From contig JAYKYS010000009.1 of assembly GCA_036924285.1 (NCBI GenBank), positions 9,300,001 through 9,364,000 of the forward strand: a stretch of DNA of 64,000 nt. Direction: 5' to 3'. The DNA is from Asterella californica. Lineage: Eukaryota > Streptophyta > Marchantiopsida > Marchantiales > Aytoniaceae. This document shows positions 51,101 through 62,194 of this stretch, in pieces; the stretch's first letter is position 1, and the number at the start of each line of letters is the position of its first letter. A program made the position numbers and the translations under genes. The notes under the pieces are model-generated. The model was given only the letters and a program-made list of their open reading frames with translations, ran no database searches and had not been told where the DNA came from.

Positions 51101-51411
51101 TGATCCGGATGAAACGAGCTCAGGCGTATCAAAAGAAGAGTTACGACAAACGGTTGGGCAAGAGGGAGGTAAAACCTTTTCAAGTCGGAGATTGGGTTAT
51201 GTTGTATGATGCTATCAGATTCAAGAGGGCTGGGAAGAAGTTTCTTCCGAGATATTTTGGTCCTTTTGTTGTAGATAAGGTGTGGAGCAACTTCACATAT
51301 GACCTTCAGGAGTTGGGAGGAAGGAGATTCGATCGGGTCAACCATGACAAGTTGAAGTTGTTTCATCGACGAAAGTTCTCTCTTCACTCCGAGGACGGAG
51401 CGAAAATTTAG
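48189..51411 (+). pseudogene. A copy 2, protease end, RT, RNase H and integrase (decayed)
   Basis: Continues 29575-30292 after X. It carries the same three TAG stops as copy 1 (48413, 48776, 49166), the same 1-nt deletion near 50197, and the TAA that follows. RT/RNase H are open at 49175-50254 (FIDD, YTDAS) and integrase at 50209-50898 (H2C2, DFVGPL, SDRGGEFV), with an extra TGA near 50896. The C-terminal part (50959-51411) is open. Shared lesions show that copies 1 and 2 derive from one dead ancestor. Confidence 0.9.
50336..50839 (+). other. Intron-like 504-bp segment inside A integrase, copy 2
   Basis: Same GTAAGAT...CCAAAG segment as 14959-15462, in frame (168 codons), absent from A'. Confidence 0.6.
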
Positions 51412-51424
51412 TCCGGGGGTAAAA

Positions 51425-52339
51425 TGTAACGACCTATGTTACACATAGGAAGTTTGTCTATTAGTAAGGTGTTTAGTTCTAACTAAGTGTTGAGAATGTT
51501 TATTTGCTGCCAAAGTACTTTTAGGAGGTATCAAGTTAGTCATGACTAGCTAAAAGTTAGTTATGGTTAAACTTAGCTGTACTTTAGACAGAATTCAGAT
51601 ATTTGCTAAAGAGTGAGCACTACTATCTTGTCATCTTGTCTAAAAGGTAGAAAGGAGGTGGAAAGTATCCCTTATCTCCTTTTTGACTTGATATTAGTGG
51701 TTGGATTAAAGTTGTGGACTTTGTGGACATTAAAAACAAGAAGAGATTCCACATGTTTCCTTTTTAGTGGGTCTTAGTGTAGAGGGGAGGTGGAAATTCG
51801 AGATTCCTTGAGAATATTCCAGAATCCTTCTAGAAGTTGTTGACTTTGAAGGAATAAGCCCATGTGAAAAGGTAAAAAGCCCATGTGATTAATGCTTTTA
51901 CCTTAAGTAATATCTTAGTAAAATCCAGTAAAAGTAGTTACGGCTGAGTTACCGGGGGTACCAAAGTAAAAACCTAGAATGTATAAATAGAGGAGTAGAG
52001 AAGAGCTCATCATCCTTGTTTTCACATTGTCGTAATGACAACTTGAGTAATATAGAGAGTATGGGATATTTTTAGCATGTGAGAACTTGAGAGACGTCGT
52101 TAGAATGGAGGATTTTAGTTGATGAGTTTAAGGAGATTTTTAGTTGATAAGTTTGTGGGTGTATGAATGAGTGAACTTAGCATTTTTCCCTTCAAGATTC
52201 ATGGTGTGCTTTCATCAAAGCCATCAGAGGTGACCCCTGAGTGAGAGACAGGCCCGACATTTACAGATTCATCGGTGGCGGTCGTGGAGGTTGAGAGATC
52301 GAGGGGGTAGTTGATCGATGAGATCGTGGAGGGTTTACA
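51425..52339 (+). repeat. A-family LTR, block 3 (915 bp)
   Basis: 3' LTR of A copy 2, with the GTCCGGGGGTAAAA tract before it and AACC after it (52340-52343), then C sequence as in block 2. Confidence 0.93.
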
Positions 52340-55300
52340 AACCTGTTTGCACTCCGACCGCAAATCATCCTTGAAGTATTTTTTTAATAAAGAAACATGG
52401 AAAGTCGGATGCAACTGCCACTCGGGAGGAAGGTCTAACGTATAGACATCTTCGTACGCGTTATTGACAACGACAAAAGATCACGCAAACTTGGATGAGA
52501 ACTTAACCAAAATTCCTTCTAGAAGGGTGAAGTTCTTCGTACTCAACCATACTTCTTCGCCCACTTGAAACTTCACTTACCGCCGATGCTTGTTTACTTG
52601 CTTCGTGTAACGTTCTTACGCCTTCTCGAGGTTCTTCTTCATTTGCTCCTCACGCCGCTGCATTTCCGTCATCAACTCTTCAACTGATGTTTGTCGTGTT
52701 CTTAGTCGTGCCGATGTAGAACTCCCTGCAAGAGTCAAGTCAAGAGGCCCTTGGCTCATGTCCGTAAGCTAGTAAGAAAGACGATTCATCGGTCGCTGAA
52801 TGCTTCATGAAATTGTGACAATACTCCGTAAGACTGAGCCACTCCGTCCAATCACTTTGGTCCGCTCTCACATAATTCCTCAAGTATTGATTCAGAACCG
52901 AGTTAACTCGTTCCGTTTGCCTCATCTATATCAAGATGAAAGATTCATCTTGATATAGATGAGACAACAAGTGGTATAGATGGTTTGGAACAAATGTTTC
53001 CAAAAGACACTTGTGAACTTAGAGTCTCGGTCTGAAATAATACTCAGAGGTAACCCATATGAATGCCACCAAGTATCTAGGAACAAGCGAGAAGTCGTGA
53101 ACGCTGTTGCGGTATCCAAGGTCGGAGCAAACTTCACTAGTTTGCTAAACTGGTCAACTATCACAAAGATTGCGTTGTATCCACTTGAGTCAAGCAGAGA
53201 CGTAATGAAGTCCACGCTAATGCTTTCCCAAGGTCTGGCTGGAATCGGCAAAGGATGAAGCAACCTCTGTTTCTTCTCATAAGAGACACGATTCGTCTGA
53301 CAGATTACGCATGTTTTCACAAAGCGGTGTCGGAGTGTAATCCGTCTACCTAGGAAAGCGCCGGGCTTCTGGCTGTGGTTGTTCCCTCAAGAGGTTGGCT
53401 TTCAGGTTGCAACAGGGGCTATAAACACTCACACAGATGTGTAAGATCTAGTAATATATCCAGAAGGCGAAATTCAAGTCTAGCTGGCAGTAATTGGATC
53501 CGGCGGTGAACTTTGACACTCACGGAGAGGAAAACTATGAAGGTTTAGACCTCTAAACTTCCCCTACATGCAAATGAGGTACTACTGAACTCACAGACGA
53601 AGTTTCAACCTGAGATCAAATTCTGACACGGAGATATGAACAGAAAAGTTTTGAGCAAGAAAACTACGGCAATTTCTGGTACCTAGATGGCTATTTCGAC
53701 CTATAACAGGAGTTTGGCTCGATCAATTTCGAAGTTTCTTACAGGATTTGCAGTTCACAGCTTGCTGAACACTCCTGTGAAGTTGGGACTCCTGATTGTT
53801 TGTAGAACTCCAGATCTCCTTCCCTGAAGTCGCTGCTCTAGATTAAGAGCTTTTCAGACCCCCTCGGCTTCAGTGGCCGCCCTGAATTACTCAGTCACTC
53901 AATCGATATGAAACTTTTTGTGAAATCGTAGCCCTGCTGGCAGAGAACACATCCTCGAAGTTTTGAAGCAATTTCCTCAAATCTGCTGAGAATGACACTG
54001 AAAACCCTAAATCCAACAAAAGTGATTCAATTCTAGCACAATTTGAACTTCAATTGGTCATAACTTCGTCTTTATTGCATCAAATCGCTCAAAAACTTTC
54101 ACTGGAAGTGCTTGGCATGACGAGCCCTCTCTCCCTGTGCGCTCAGATTTCGAAGATCCCTCACCAAATGCTCGAACTCCACTCTAGAGCTCTGTTTCTA
54201 AATTTAGAGTTTAATAAAAGACAAAAACAGACCAATGGGAGTTCATAGCTCCACTTGGTTGTCCTTTAGTACCCTAAACCACGTGGCAACTTAGTTTTAC
54301 TCATAGGCTACCACGTCAAGCTCCCTAGAGTGCCAACGTAAAACTTAAACTACCTAAAATGACATGCAGCCTCGAAAAATAACTTAAATCAGCTAGAAAG
54401 CGTACATGGGCGACAAGTAAGTACAACCCATGAGCTCAAACCCCTATCAGCATGGAAACCCTAAGTTATGTACATTGAACGTCATAGACAAGTAAGAAGT
54501 CACTTGCACAAGCGCACAAATACTTGAACAAGATAACTAGCATACTATCAGCCTACTAGGACTCAAAATAGTATTAACACCGTATGCAAAGGTGTCAAAC
54601 ATATACATAAAGGACTAGAAGTAATATGAGCTAACTTCTAGAACTACTAAACCTAAGCGTCGGAGTAGAAGTCAAGCATGTAGCCGCCAAGTAACGCGAC
54701 AGCGGACGACATCGTCTTTCATGTAGGACCAATAAAACTTTTTAGCTATCAATGCTAAAGTGGACTTTTCTCCTTTATGGCCTGATAAGAACACATCATG
54801 ACATTCTTTGAGCAACTTTGTCATAAGTTTTCCTTGTCTCACATAAACCCGACTTTGCTTGAACATGAGTAAGCCATGTCTCAACTGCATATTCTGCAAC
54901 TTCACTCCTCGTTTGAGCTATTCCATGTACTTCTTCGCTTGATCATCACGCATGTAACCTTCACGTATTTGTCTCTCCAAGTCTGACTCGTTAGGATACA
55001 TAGCTCACAAAATTTGTATTGACGATAGAAGATATTCCTCTTTGCGACTCAAGGCGTCAAGAACCACATTGTCCTTTCTCGCTTTGTGGATTAATTCCAC
55101 ATTCATGAGCGTCAAGGTATCATGCGACCGTAGTTGCTTTGGCGTCACTCGATCTTGTGTCTCAAAGTACTTGAGCGAAACATTGTCAGTATACACTTGG
55201 GTTTTGTGAAGTCCCAAGTAATGTCGTCGTTTACTCAAGCAATGAACCACCGCAAAGAGTTCCTTCTCGTGAATCGGCCATCAACTCTCTGTCCCAGATA

Positions 55301-56226
55301 ACTTCTTGTTTTCATACACTACAAGTTTTCCATCCTGCACCAACATTCCGTCAATCGCATAGTCGCTCGCGTCCATGTGCACCTCGAATGGTTTGTCAAA
55401 CTCCGATAGCTTCAAAACTGGCGCTTTCGACAAAATGGATTTGATCATCTAGAACGCATCGTCCGCCTCCTTGGTCCAATTTACCTGTCTCGTCCAGTTT
55501 GTCAGCGGCTTCGTGATCTTTGAGAACCCCTTCACATACTTGCGGTAGAACTGCGCCAATCCTAAGAATCGCTACATCCCCTTCACTGTAGTCGGAGGCT
55601 CTCAAGTCACAATCGCATCCATCTTCTACATATTCGGACCGACTCCTTCTGCACTACTTACATGTCCCAAGAAGTTAATGCGTTCTAAACCAAACTCACT
55701 CTTATCAATGTTGGCAAACAACTTATGCTCCCACAGCTTCGTCAACACCACCCTTAGTTGCTCCGGGTGCGACTCCAAGGTTTTGGAGTAGATCAAGATG
55801 TCGTCGATGTAGATGATGATAAACTCGTTCATCTCCTCATGTAGATGATGATAAACTCGTTCATAAACTCGTTCATCTCCTCGTTCATCAATGTAGTGAA
55901 CGTCACAGGGGCGTTGCAGAGTTCAAATGGCATCACCACGAATTCAGACGATCCGTATCTGATTCGACAAGCGGTCTTCTCAACATCTGGATCAGCTATC
56001 CGGATCTGATAATATCTTGACTTCAAATCTATCCTGCTGAAGTACTTTGCGTTGTCGTGTTGTGGATTGGCTAGGGTGTGAAATCACCACATATCCTTAT
56101 CGTACGTGTTTTGATGTTGAGGAGCCACTGGGACCTTATCGTGTCAAAAGATAAGGTTCCACGTGGACGATCCGTGTACTCTCTGCTGAGTGGAGATAAG
56201 AGTAGTACTCTTGTCGCCACATGCGA
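52340..56226 (-). pseudogene. C element pol, block 3
   Basis: Same order as block 2: integrase C-terminal segment, integrase core (52931-53320), solo B-LTR (53328-54701), HHCC region (54705-54905), RNase H (55005-55250) and RT (55626-56026, YIDD). A local duplication of about 30 bp near 55815-55890 repeats the EEMNEF codons next to the RT active site and breaks the frame. After the RT the sequence runs into the D2 leader. Confidence 0.85.
53328..54701 (-). repeat. Solo B-family LTR inside C, block 3 (1374 bp)
   Basis: Same site, length and GCGG duplication as 17951-19324, so it was copied with the block rather than inserted again. Confidence 0.92.
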
Positions 56227-56345
56227 AGTTGTTGTATAAGAAGAGAGGTGCGCGGAGCTTTGGATATGGAGTGTAGAGTATCCAAGTCTAGTGTGAGTGT
56301 GATCAGTATCATCGGATGAAGTAAGCGGCAGTGCGAGTGGTAGGC

Positions 56346-56561
56346 ATGAACGGAGAGCCCTTTCGTGCTCCTGATCTTCCACTTGTGCATCCATTCGTCA
56401 TTAAGATCCATTGTCTACCGCGGGATCATTTTCGAGTATTTATGGTAGCTCATTGAGAAGAATCGTTTATGGCTGCGATGATGGCTACTCCGGATCCTAT
56501 CGTTCTTCCCATTGTCACTTACGATGCTGTTTGGGATCTTACTGTCTACATCTTGCTCTGA
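56346..56561 (+). pseudogene. Small ORF a3, D2 leader, 71 codons with one stop
   Basis: Third copy of ORF a, again 71 codons long. It keeps PDLPL, HPF-x-IK, RDHF, a VTY segment, WDLTVYILL and the TGA end, but codon 37 is TGA. b3 starts in frame six nucleotides after the terminal stop. Confidence 0.5.
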
Positions 56562-56567
56562 TGTGGT

Positions 56568-56759
56568 ATGGATCCTCCATTGGATCTGAACTTTCCAGCG
56601 AGAGTTCCGTTCAACAATTGGGTCCAAATACGATGTTACAGTCGACCAAAGGTGGCGCATCGTGAGTTTGTCGTGAGGAACTTCGATAAGGATTATTACA
56701 ACCAGATAATAGCTTCATCCGTTCTTTTTGTTAGTTTCGTTTATTGTCAACTGTTTTAG
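56568..56759 (+). CDS. Small ORF b3, D2 leader, 63 aa
   Basis: Third copy of ORF b: LDLN, VPFNNW, IRCYSRPK, FVVRNF, YYNQIIASS and a hydrophobic end. Open throughout. See b1 and b2. Confidence 0.42.
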   Translation: MDPPLDLNFPARVPFNNWVQIRCYSRPKVAHREFVVRNFDKDYYNQIIASSVLFVSFVYCQLF

Positions 56760-57546
56760 AGTCGGGATTCTGACTCTATATTGAGCGTAGTTTGTTCTTC
56801 GTGTCTACGTGTTCGTGGTCGACGGTATCGTCAACGGCACATGTTTGTAGTTTGTTCAATATAAGCTTTGAGGCCCAAATGGTACTCTTGGATAAAAATT
56901 CGTTCTTTGTGTGTTTGTCATGTGAGTGAAGACAAAACTCTTTTGTCAACTTGTTTCTTGGTCGAAAGTTTGACCAATCATCTTCTACCAAGTTCTTTTC
57001 ACGTTTTCGAGGGTTAGAGGCACTTCCCGTGGTCCATTCACGGAGTGTAAGATATGGTTGGAAAGCTTGGGAGACGAAGATGCCCGTGGACTCAATGGTT
57101 GCTCGATTTGAAGCACGGATGAGAATGTTTCGATCAATTGAAACTGAGGGGGTCAAATTCGTGATCAATTTTGTTTCCGTGAGATCTTTCTCACTTTTTG
57201 GGAGTCCTGTGAGGTTGCTGGGGATGAATTGACTGTTGCTGGAAAGCTTTTGAGATGAGCTTGCTGATGGACTCTGAGATCAATAGATTCCAAGCCGGAG
57301 TGAAAAAGTTATGGCCGGCTGAAGTTGGGTGTCTCACATCGGAGACTATGATAGTATGCGATTGTGAACAGAAGACACTGAGAGAGATATGGAGAGTTTG
57401 AGATCGAATTTCGCTATGAAACCTTCCAGGGTCTGAGAAGATACAGTCAGCTACCTACCTGTGAAATTTCAGACCATTTGATTATTGGGTTGAAAGAAAA
57501 CGCTATTTTTGTGGTCTGCATATCGTCTGGGTGTCATTGACGAAAA

Positions 57547-59190
57547 GGGCTTGGATCATTCCGAGAGTTTGGTTGAGGATCTGCTGGTGAAAATTTACAG
57601 AGTGATAGTGATGGTGACAGATTAGCTTCCTGAGAAGTTTGAGCCGTTTTGGTCAAGTGGTTTGTGAGGAATCGAACAACAAAGTTCTGCCGAAATAGTA
57701 TCATGTTATAAAAACAACGATAAGGGCTTGGATCATTTCGAGAGTTTGGTTGAGGATCTGCTGGTGAAATTTTACAGAGTGATAGTGATGATGACACATT
57801 AGCTTCTTGAGAAGTTTGAGCCGTTTTGGTCAAGTGGTTTGTGAGGAATCGAACAACAAAGTTTTGCCGAAATAGTATCATGTTATAAAAATAACGATAA
57901 GGGCTTGGATCATTTCGAGAGTTTAGTTGAGGATCTGCTGATGAAACTTTATAGAGTGGAAGTGATGGTGACTCATTAGCTTCCTGAGAAGTTTGAGTCA
58001 TTTTTGTCGAGTGAAATTTCAGATCATTTGGATTATTGGGTTGAAAGAAAACGCTATTTTTGTGACAAGGGTCTGCATATCGTCTTGTGTCATTGACGAA
58101 AAGAGCTTGGATCATTCCGAGAGTTTGGTTGAGGATCTGCTGGTGAAATTTTACAGAGTGATAGTGATGGTGACACATTAGCTTCCTGAGAAGTTTGAGC
58201 CGTTTTGGTCAAGTGGTTTGTGAGAAATCGAACAACAAAGTTTTGTCGAAATAGTATCATGTTATAAAAATAACGATAAGGGCTTGGATCATTTCGAGAG
58301 TTTAGTTGAGGATCTGCTGATGAAACTTTACAGAGTGGAAGTGATGGTGACTCATTAGCTTCCTGAGAAATTTGAGTCATTTTTGTCGAGTGAAATTTCA
58401 GACCATTTGGATTATTGGGTTGAAAGAAAACGCTATTTTTGTGCACAAGGGTCTGCATATCGTCTTGTGTCATTGACGAAAAGGGCTTGGATCATTCCGA
58501 GAGTTTGGTTGAAGATCTGCTGGTGAAATTTTACAGAGTGATAGTGATGATGACACATTAGCTTCCTGAGAAGTTTGAGCCGTTTTGGTCAAGTGGTTTG
58601 TGAGGAATCGAACAACAAAGTTCTGCCAAAATAGTATCATGTTATAAAAACAACGATAAGGGCTTGGATCATTTTGAGAGTTTGGTTGAGGATCTGCTGG
58701 TGAAACTTTACAGAGTGATAGTGATGATGACACATTAGCTTCTTGAGAAGTTTGAGCCGTTTTGGTCAAGTGGTTTGTGAGGAATCGAACAACAAAGTTT
58801 TGCCGAAATAGTATCATGTTATAAAAATAACGATAAGGGCTTGGATCATTTCGAGATTTTAGTTGAGGATCTGCTGATGAAACTTTACAGAGTGGAAGTG
58901 ATGGTGACTCATTAGCTTCCTGAGAAGTTTGAGTCATTTTTGTCGAGTGGTTTGTGAGGAATCGAACAGCAAAGTTCTGTCGAAATAGTATCATGTTATA
59001 AAAATAACGATAAGGGCTTTGATCATTTCGAGAGTTTAGTTGAGGATCTTCTGGTGAAACTTTACAGAGTGGAAGTGATGGTGACTCATTAGCTTCCTGA
59101 GAAGTTTGAGTCATTTTTGTCGAGTGGTTTGTGAGAAATCGAACAGCAAAGTTCTGTCGAAATAGTATCATGTTATAAGAAACAACGAAC
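57547..59190. repeat. Tandem array of nine 177/202-bp units
   Basis: Units start (GGGCTTGGATCAT) at 57547, 57724, 57901, 58103, 58280, 58483, 58660, 58837 and 59014. Six of the eight spacings are 177 bp; the others are 202 and 203 bp. Longer units swap the TTGTGAGGAATCGAAC tail for one containing TTGGGTTGAAAGAAAACG. The last unit decays after about 59190. Confidence 0.95.
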
Positions 59191-59852
59191 TTTGGAAGGG
59201 TATAGCTGCCAACTCAGAGATGATCTCTCTGCATGTAATACCTTGATAGAGAGATTATTCTACAGGCTATCTACTGGCCTTGGTTTCATCTCATTCTGAG
59301 CTGTGGTTGAAGAGTGACAGCGAGGTAAAGTTGAGAGGTTCTTGCTCCGAAAGGCGCAAGAGTCAAGATTCTTTGAAGAACAGATCTACTTGGAGATTTT
59401 ACTAGTGCTTCAGAGAACTTGATCATAAGTATGGAGAGTTGTTGACAGTATTTCCTGTGTTTGGATCCTCTCCATACTCGCATGCTTGTTTGTACGCCCA
59501 GTTGGTTTGATTGGATTTGTGTGCGGGCGTTGCGCAAGGTTTTTTTTCTATTAGGAGTGCTGGTATTTCTCTTGTGATGAGGCTGGAGTGATGACCAGCA
59601 GACCCAAGAGTGCTTGCGATGATGACAGGAACATGTTGCATGTGCTTCTTACCCCGGTTCTATTCCTAGTCGAGTAAGAGAGAGATTTGCCGAGAGGACG
59701 TGAGGATATCGTAGCGGGATAGGTTCAGAATGTACTTGGAGGTCAGAGAGAGGTTTGGGTGATCGCTGGTTCTGAGTCACGGAGTGCGACACGTACTCTC
59801 TACAGCTAGATACCCGATGTATTCTCAGATAAAAAAAGCACGTCACACGACA
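59191..59852 (+). other. D2 leader between array and PBS
   Basis: No gene recognised. End of the presumed LTR. Confidence 0.4.
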
Positions 59853-59854
59853 GT

Positions 59855-59874
59855 TGGTGAACTCGACGTGAAAC
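59855..59874 (+). promoter_or_regulatory. D2 primer-binding site candidate
   Basis: TGGTGAACTCGACGTGAAAC, identical to the B site, two bases after the apparent LTR end. Confidence 0.65.
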
Positions 59875-59917
59875 TTCTGGGGTGGAGAGTTAGTGAAGTT
59901 CTTTTCAGAACTTTACC

Positions 59918-60198
59918 ATGGCCGAGAGACAAGGAGTTGGAAACCCTTCGGGCACGATTCCGCTGCAGCTTGATCCTGCTATAGGGCAAATGTTCCAAGC
60001 ATTTGCTCTGTACATGGATCAACAACAAGCTGTTCAACGGAAGGAGGCGATGACTACCAAGGCTTTGCATTCGGTGGTGGGGACATTGGATCAGTTTGAA
60101 GGGAGAAACATCTCCAAGTACCTGAAGTTCTATTCTCGAGAGAGGGAGCTGAGTAAGGTACCAGAGAGGAAGATGATACGGACGTTTGAGCTTGCTAT
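59918..60198 (+). pseudogene. D2 gag, truncated
   Basis: Starts at ACCATGG and matches B gag: FQAFALYMDQQQAVQRKEAM, TKALHSVVGTLDQF, ISKYLKFYSRERELSKVPERKM and FELAI. Homology stops at about 60198 and unrelated sequence follows, so most of gag and all of pol are missing. The surviving 90 or so codons are open. Confidence 0.85.
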
Positions 60199-61601
60199 AA
60201 GACAGTCATACATAATGAAATTTATATAAGCACATACACAAATAATGGGATACTTGTGGTGTGACAGAGCGACAAGCATCGAAGTCTGAATTTCAGGTAA
60301 GAGTCGATCCACGGAACGACAACGGACGATTGGACCGCTAGGTGTGTTGGATGCACTGTTTAAGACCCTGGACTTTATGGGAAGTCCGTCCCAAGTCATC
60401 TTATGACTTGCTTATGTTTGAGACCGACCTAGGCGGGTCTAGGTCGAGACTTAGGGTTGCTGAGCTTGATGATTAAGGAGACGGTCCGGCTCCGGTCCGG
60501 ACCAAATAGAGTTAAGGTAAGTGATGCATGGAGCTAACTTATGATTGTGGTTTGTAGGTTAGCGGTGTGAATTTCGTGACCTACTGAGCAAGAGCTTCCG
60601 CTGGTGCAACAAGGCGGTAGGTGTGCGAAATGTTGGTGGACAGTTTGGAGAATTGAGAAGTCCAATGCATGCACACAAGGTGTCATTGGGTTCAGATCTG
60701 TGCAAGCTACGTGTTGGTTAGGACGGTCCGTGAAGAGACGGATCGGAGAGTGTATTCTGAGAGAAATTGAGATGCAAGGAAAAGATTTGGAGTGCTTCAA
60801 TGACATGTGAAGGAGAGTTGGACCGTTCTGACCATTTTGAAGTCCAAACTTGTTGCCTTTGGATCCATTGGGATCAAAACGCCGAGTTCTTCAAGAAATT
60901 GAAGACCATATGAAGTTTTATTGGACGATTTGGGAGTTCTGGGTGAAATTGGCTCGCAGGGAGTCGATTTACATCAGTTTTTTTGCATCATTTCTTGTGT
61001 GGTTTTGCGAAGAGAACTCCAAACGGCTTGTCTGGAGTCTGGTTGGGTTTAGGATAGCTAGATCTGTCTATCAGAGAAGACTGATATCAGATCAGGCAAT
61101 CCGTTTGGGCGGTGTGCGTGGTTTTAAGCCGTAGGAAGGAGTTTTTGAAGGTTCGATCAGCTGCGACCAAAAATCGGAGATATCTCGGCTGTCGAGAGTC
61201 GGATCTGAAGATTTCTTGAGCCAACGGAGTCAAGGAAGAAGACCTTATCGACATCTGAAGACCGTTTGGCGAAAGAAGAAAGTTTCAAGATAGACTTTTT
61301 TCAGTTCCTTCGCTACGGTTTTGTTCTTTTTGATCTCGTTAGAGTTCTAGTTGGTTATGTACAGCTTGTGGTAGCTAGCTTTAGCTAAAGGCTTGTACAT
61401 GGACGTTGTTTGGACTTGGATTTGGATCATGTGATATTTGTGCAGCTCTTTTTATTAGCAAAGGGATGTTTCTCTTGCTTTGAGCTACGCTTGGGTCTGG
61501 GTTGAGATTTAGGGGTTCGTTTTAGAGAGATTGGTGAAGACTACAGACAGCTCAGGTTTGTTTCTCTGTTTTGCATTCTTAGAGAAGAAGAATCGGAAGT
61601 G
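60199..61601. other. Unassigned repeat-like sequence
   Basis: No recognised gene. Contains short palindromes (CGACCTAG...CTAGGTCG near 60446-60467; GGTCCGGACC near 60495-60504). Style and composition resemble the D leaders, but I found no a/b ORFs. Confidence 0.3.
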
Positions 61602-61612
61602 TATATAAAATA
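61602..61612 (+). promoter_or_regulatory. TATA box
   Basis: TATATAAAATA followed by leader-like sequence; possibly an LTR promoter. No ORF I trust lies downstream. Confidence 0.3.
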
Positions 61613-61838
61613 GGAGTACCTTACGACGCTTGTTCTCGTGGTTGTTTTTCTCTGTCTTGTCTCCGTTCAACACGCTACATCTCCACAGCCAGGAACCTCA
61701 CGTTTTTTTAACAACTCTCACGCAAAATCTGACACGACATCGAAGCATCTCACTTCCTAAGAAGAAGGATAAACATCGGTACCATCCGATACAGGTCTTG
61801 TGCTTGAAACGACACCAAGCACTACATCAAAACCTAAC

Positions 61839-61887
61839 GCTAAATCTCTAGCTATCTCGCTAACTAAAGATTTAGCAAGATAGCTAG
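61839..61887. repeat. Two overlapping, mutually exclusive inverted repeats
   Basis: Stem 1: GCTAAATCT (61839-61847) with AGATTTAGC (61868-61876), 9 bp perfect. Stem 2: 61848-61863 with 61872-61887, 15 of 16 pairs (CTAGCTATCT with AGATAGCTAG). They share bases, so only one can form at a time. Confidence 0.8.
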
Positions 61888-62194
61888 TTCTAACCTCACG
61901 AAGTTCTCGGACTACCCGCTAGCCTAGCCTAGCTACACGATTCTTCGCCGAAAGAACTCTCTACATCTACTGCATCTAACTCTTGTCTATTCTGCTGAAG
62001 AATCTTCAGCTCCAAAAAATCCAAGTCAGTGCCGAAGAAGTCCTTGAGCGTCGGCTCCACTCGACTCCGAAGACGCGCGACCTACTCTTCTTCCGAAGTA
62101 CACATCTTCTTCAGATCTTCTATCTCCTTCGTCATCCCGGCAACAATGTCCTGGTTGCGATCTCGTTGTTGTCTCATCTCAATCAGCTCCTTCT

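Larger units (their letters stand above)
20849..52339 (+). mobile_element. A element copy 2, split by two insertions
   Basis: The A copy of block 2 is found in three pieces: 20849-21050 (glycine-rich gag and zinc knuckle CWTCGGSHFQRNC), 29575-30292 (end of gag, linker, protease with LVDGG) and 48189-51411 (rest of protease, RT, RNase H, integrase), followed by its 3' LTR at 51425. B (21051-29570) and X (30293-48188) fill the gaps, each flanked by a 4-bp duplication. Removing both insertions restores colinearity with A' and copy 1. Confidence 0.92.
56227..59852 (+). repeat. D2 leader / LTR
   Basis: Relative of 1-4112. It has a TATA-like TATAAG near 56235, ORFs a3 and b3, a stretch with no gene (56760-57546), a tandem array (57547-59190), and an apparent LTR end ...CACACGACA at 59852, two bases before the PBS. 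Its left limit is unclear because the same TATAAG-containing sequence also occurs at the C/A junctions of blocks 1 and 2. Confidence 0.5.

Noticed and set aside
57534..59171. Long minus-strand ORFs (214, 127 and 233 aa) across the tandem array
   Set aside because: The 177-bp unit is a multiple of three, so any stop-free frame stays open through successive units. The proteins are internal repeats with no motif.
57547..59190. CRISPR-like repeat array
   Set aside because: Units are 177-202 bp, directly adjacent, with no short repeat and unique spacer pattern; the window is eukaryotic.
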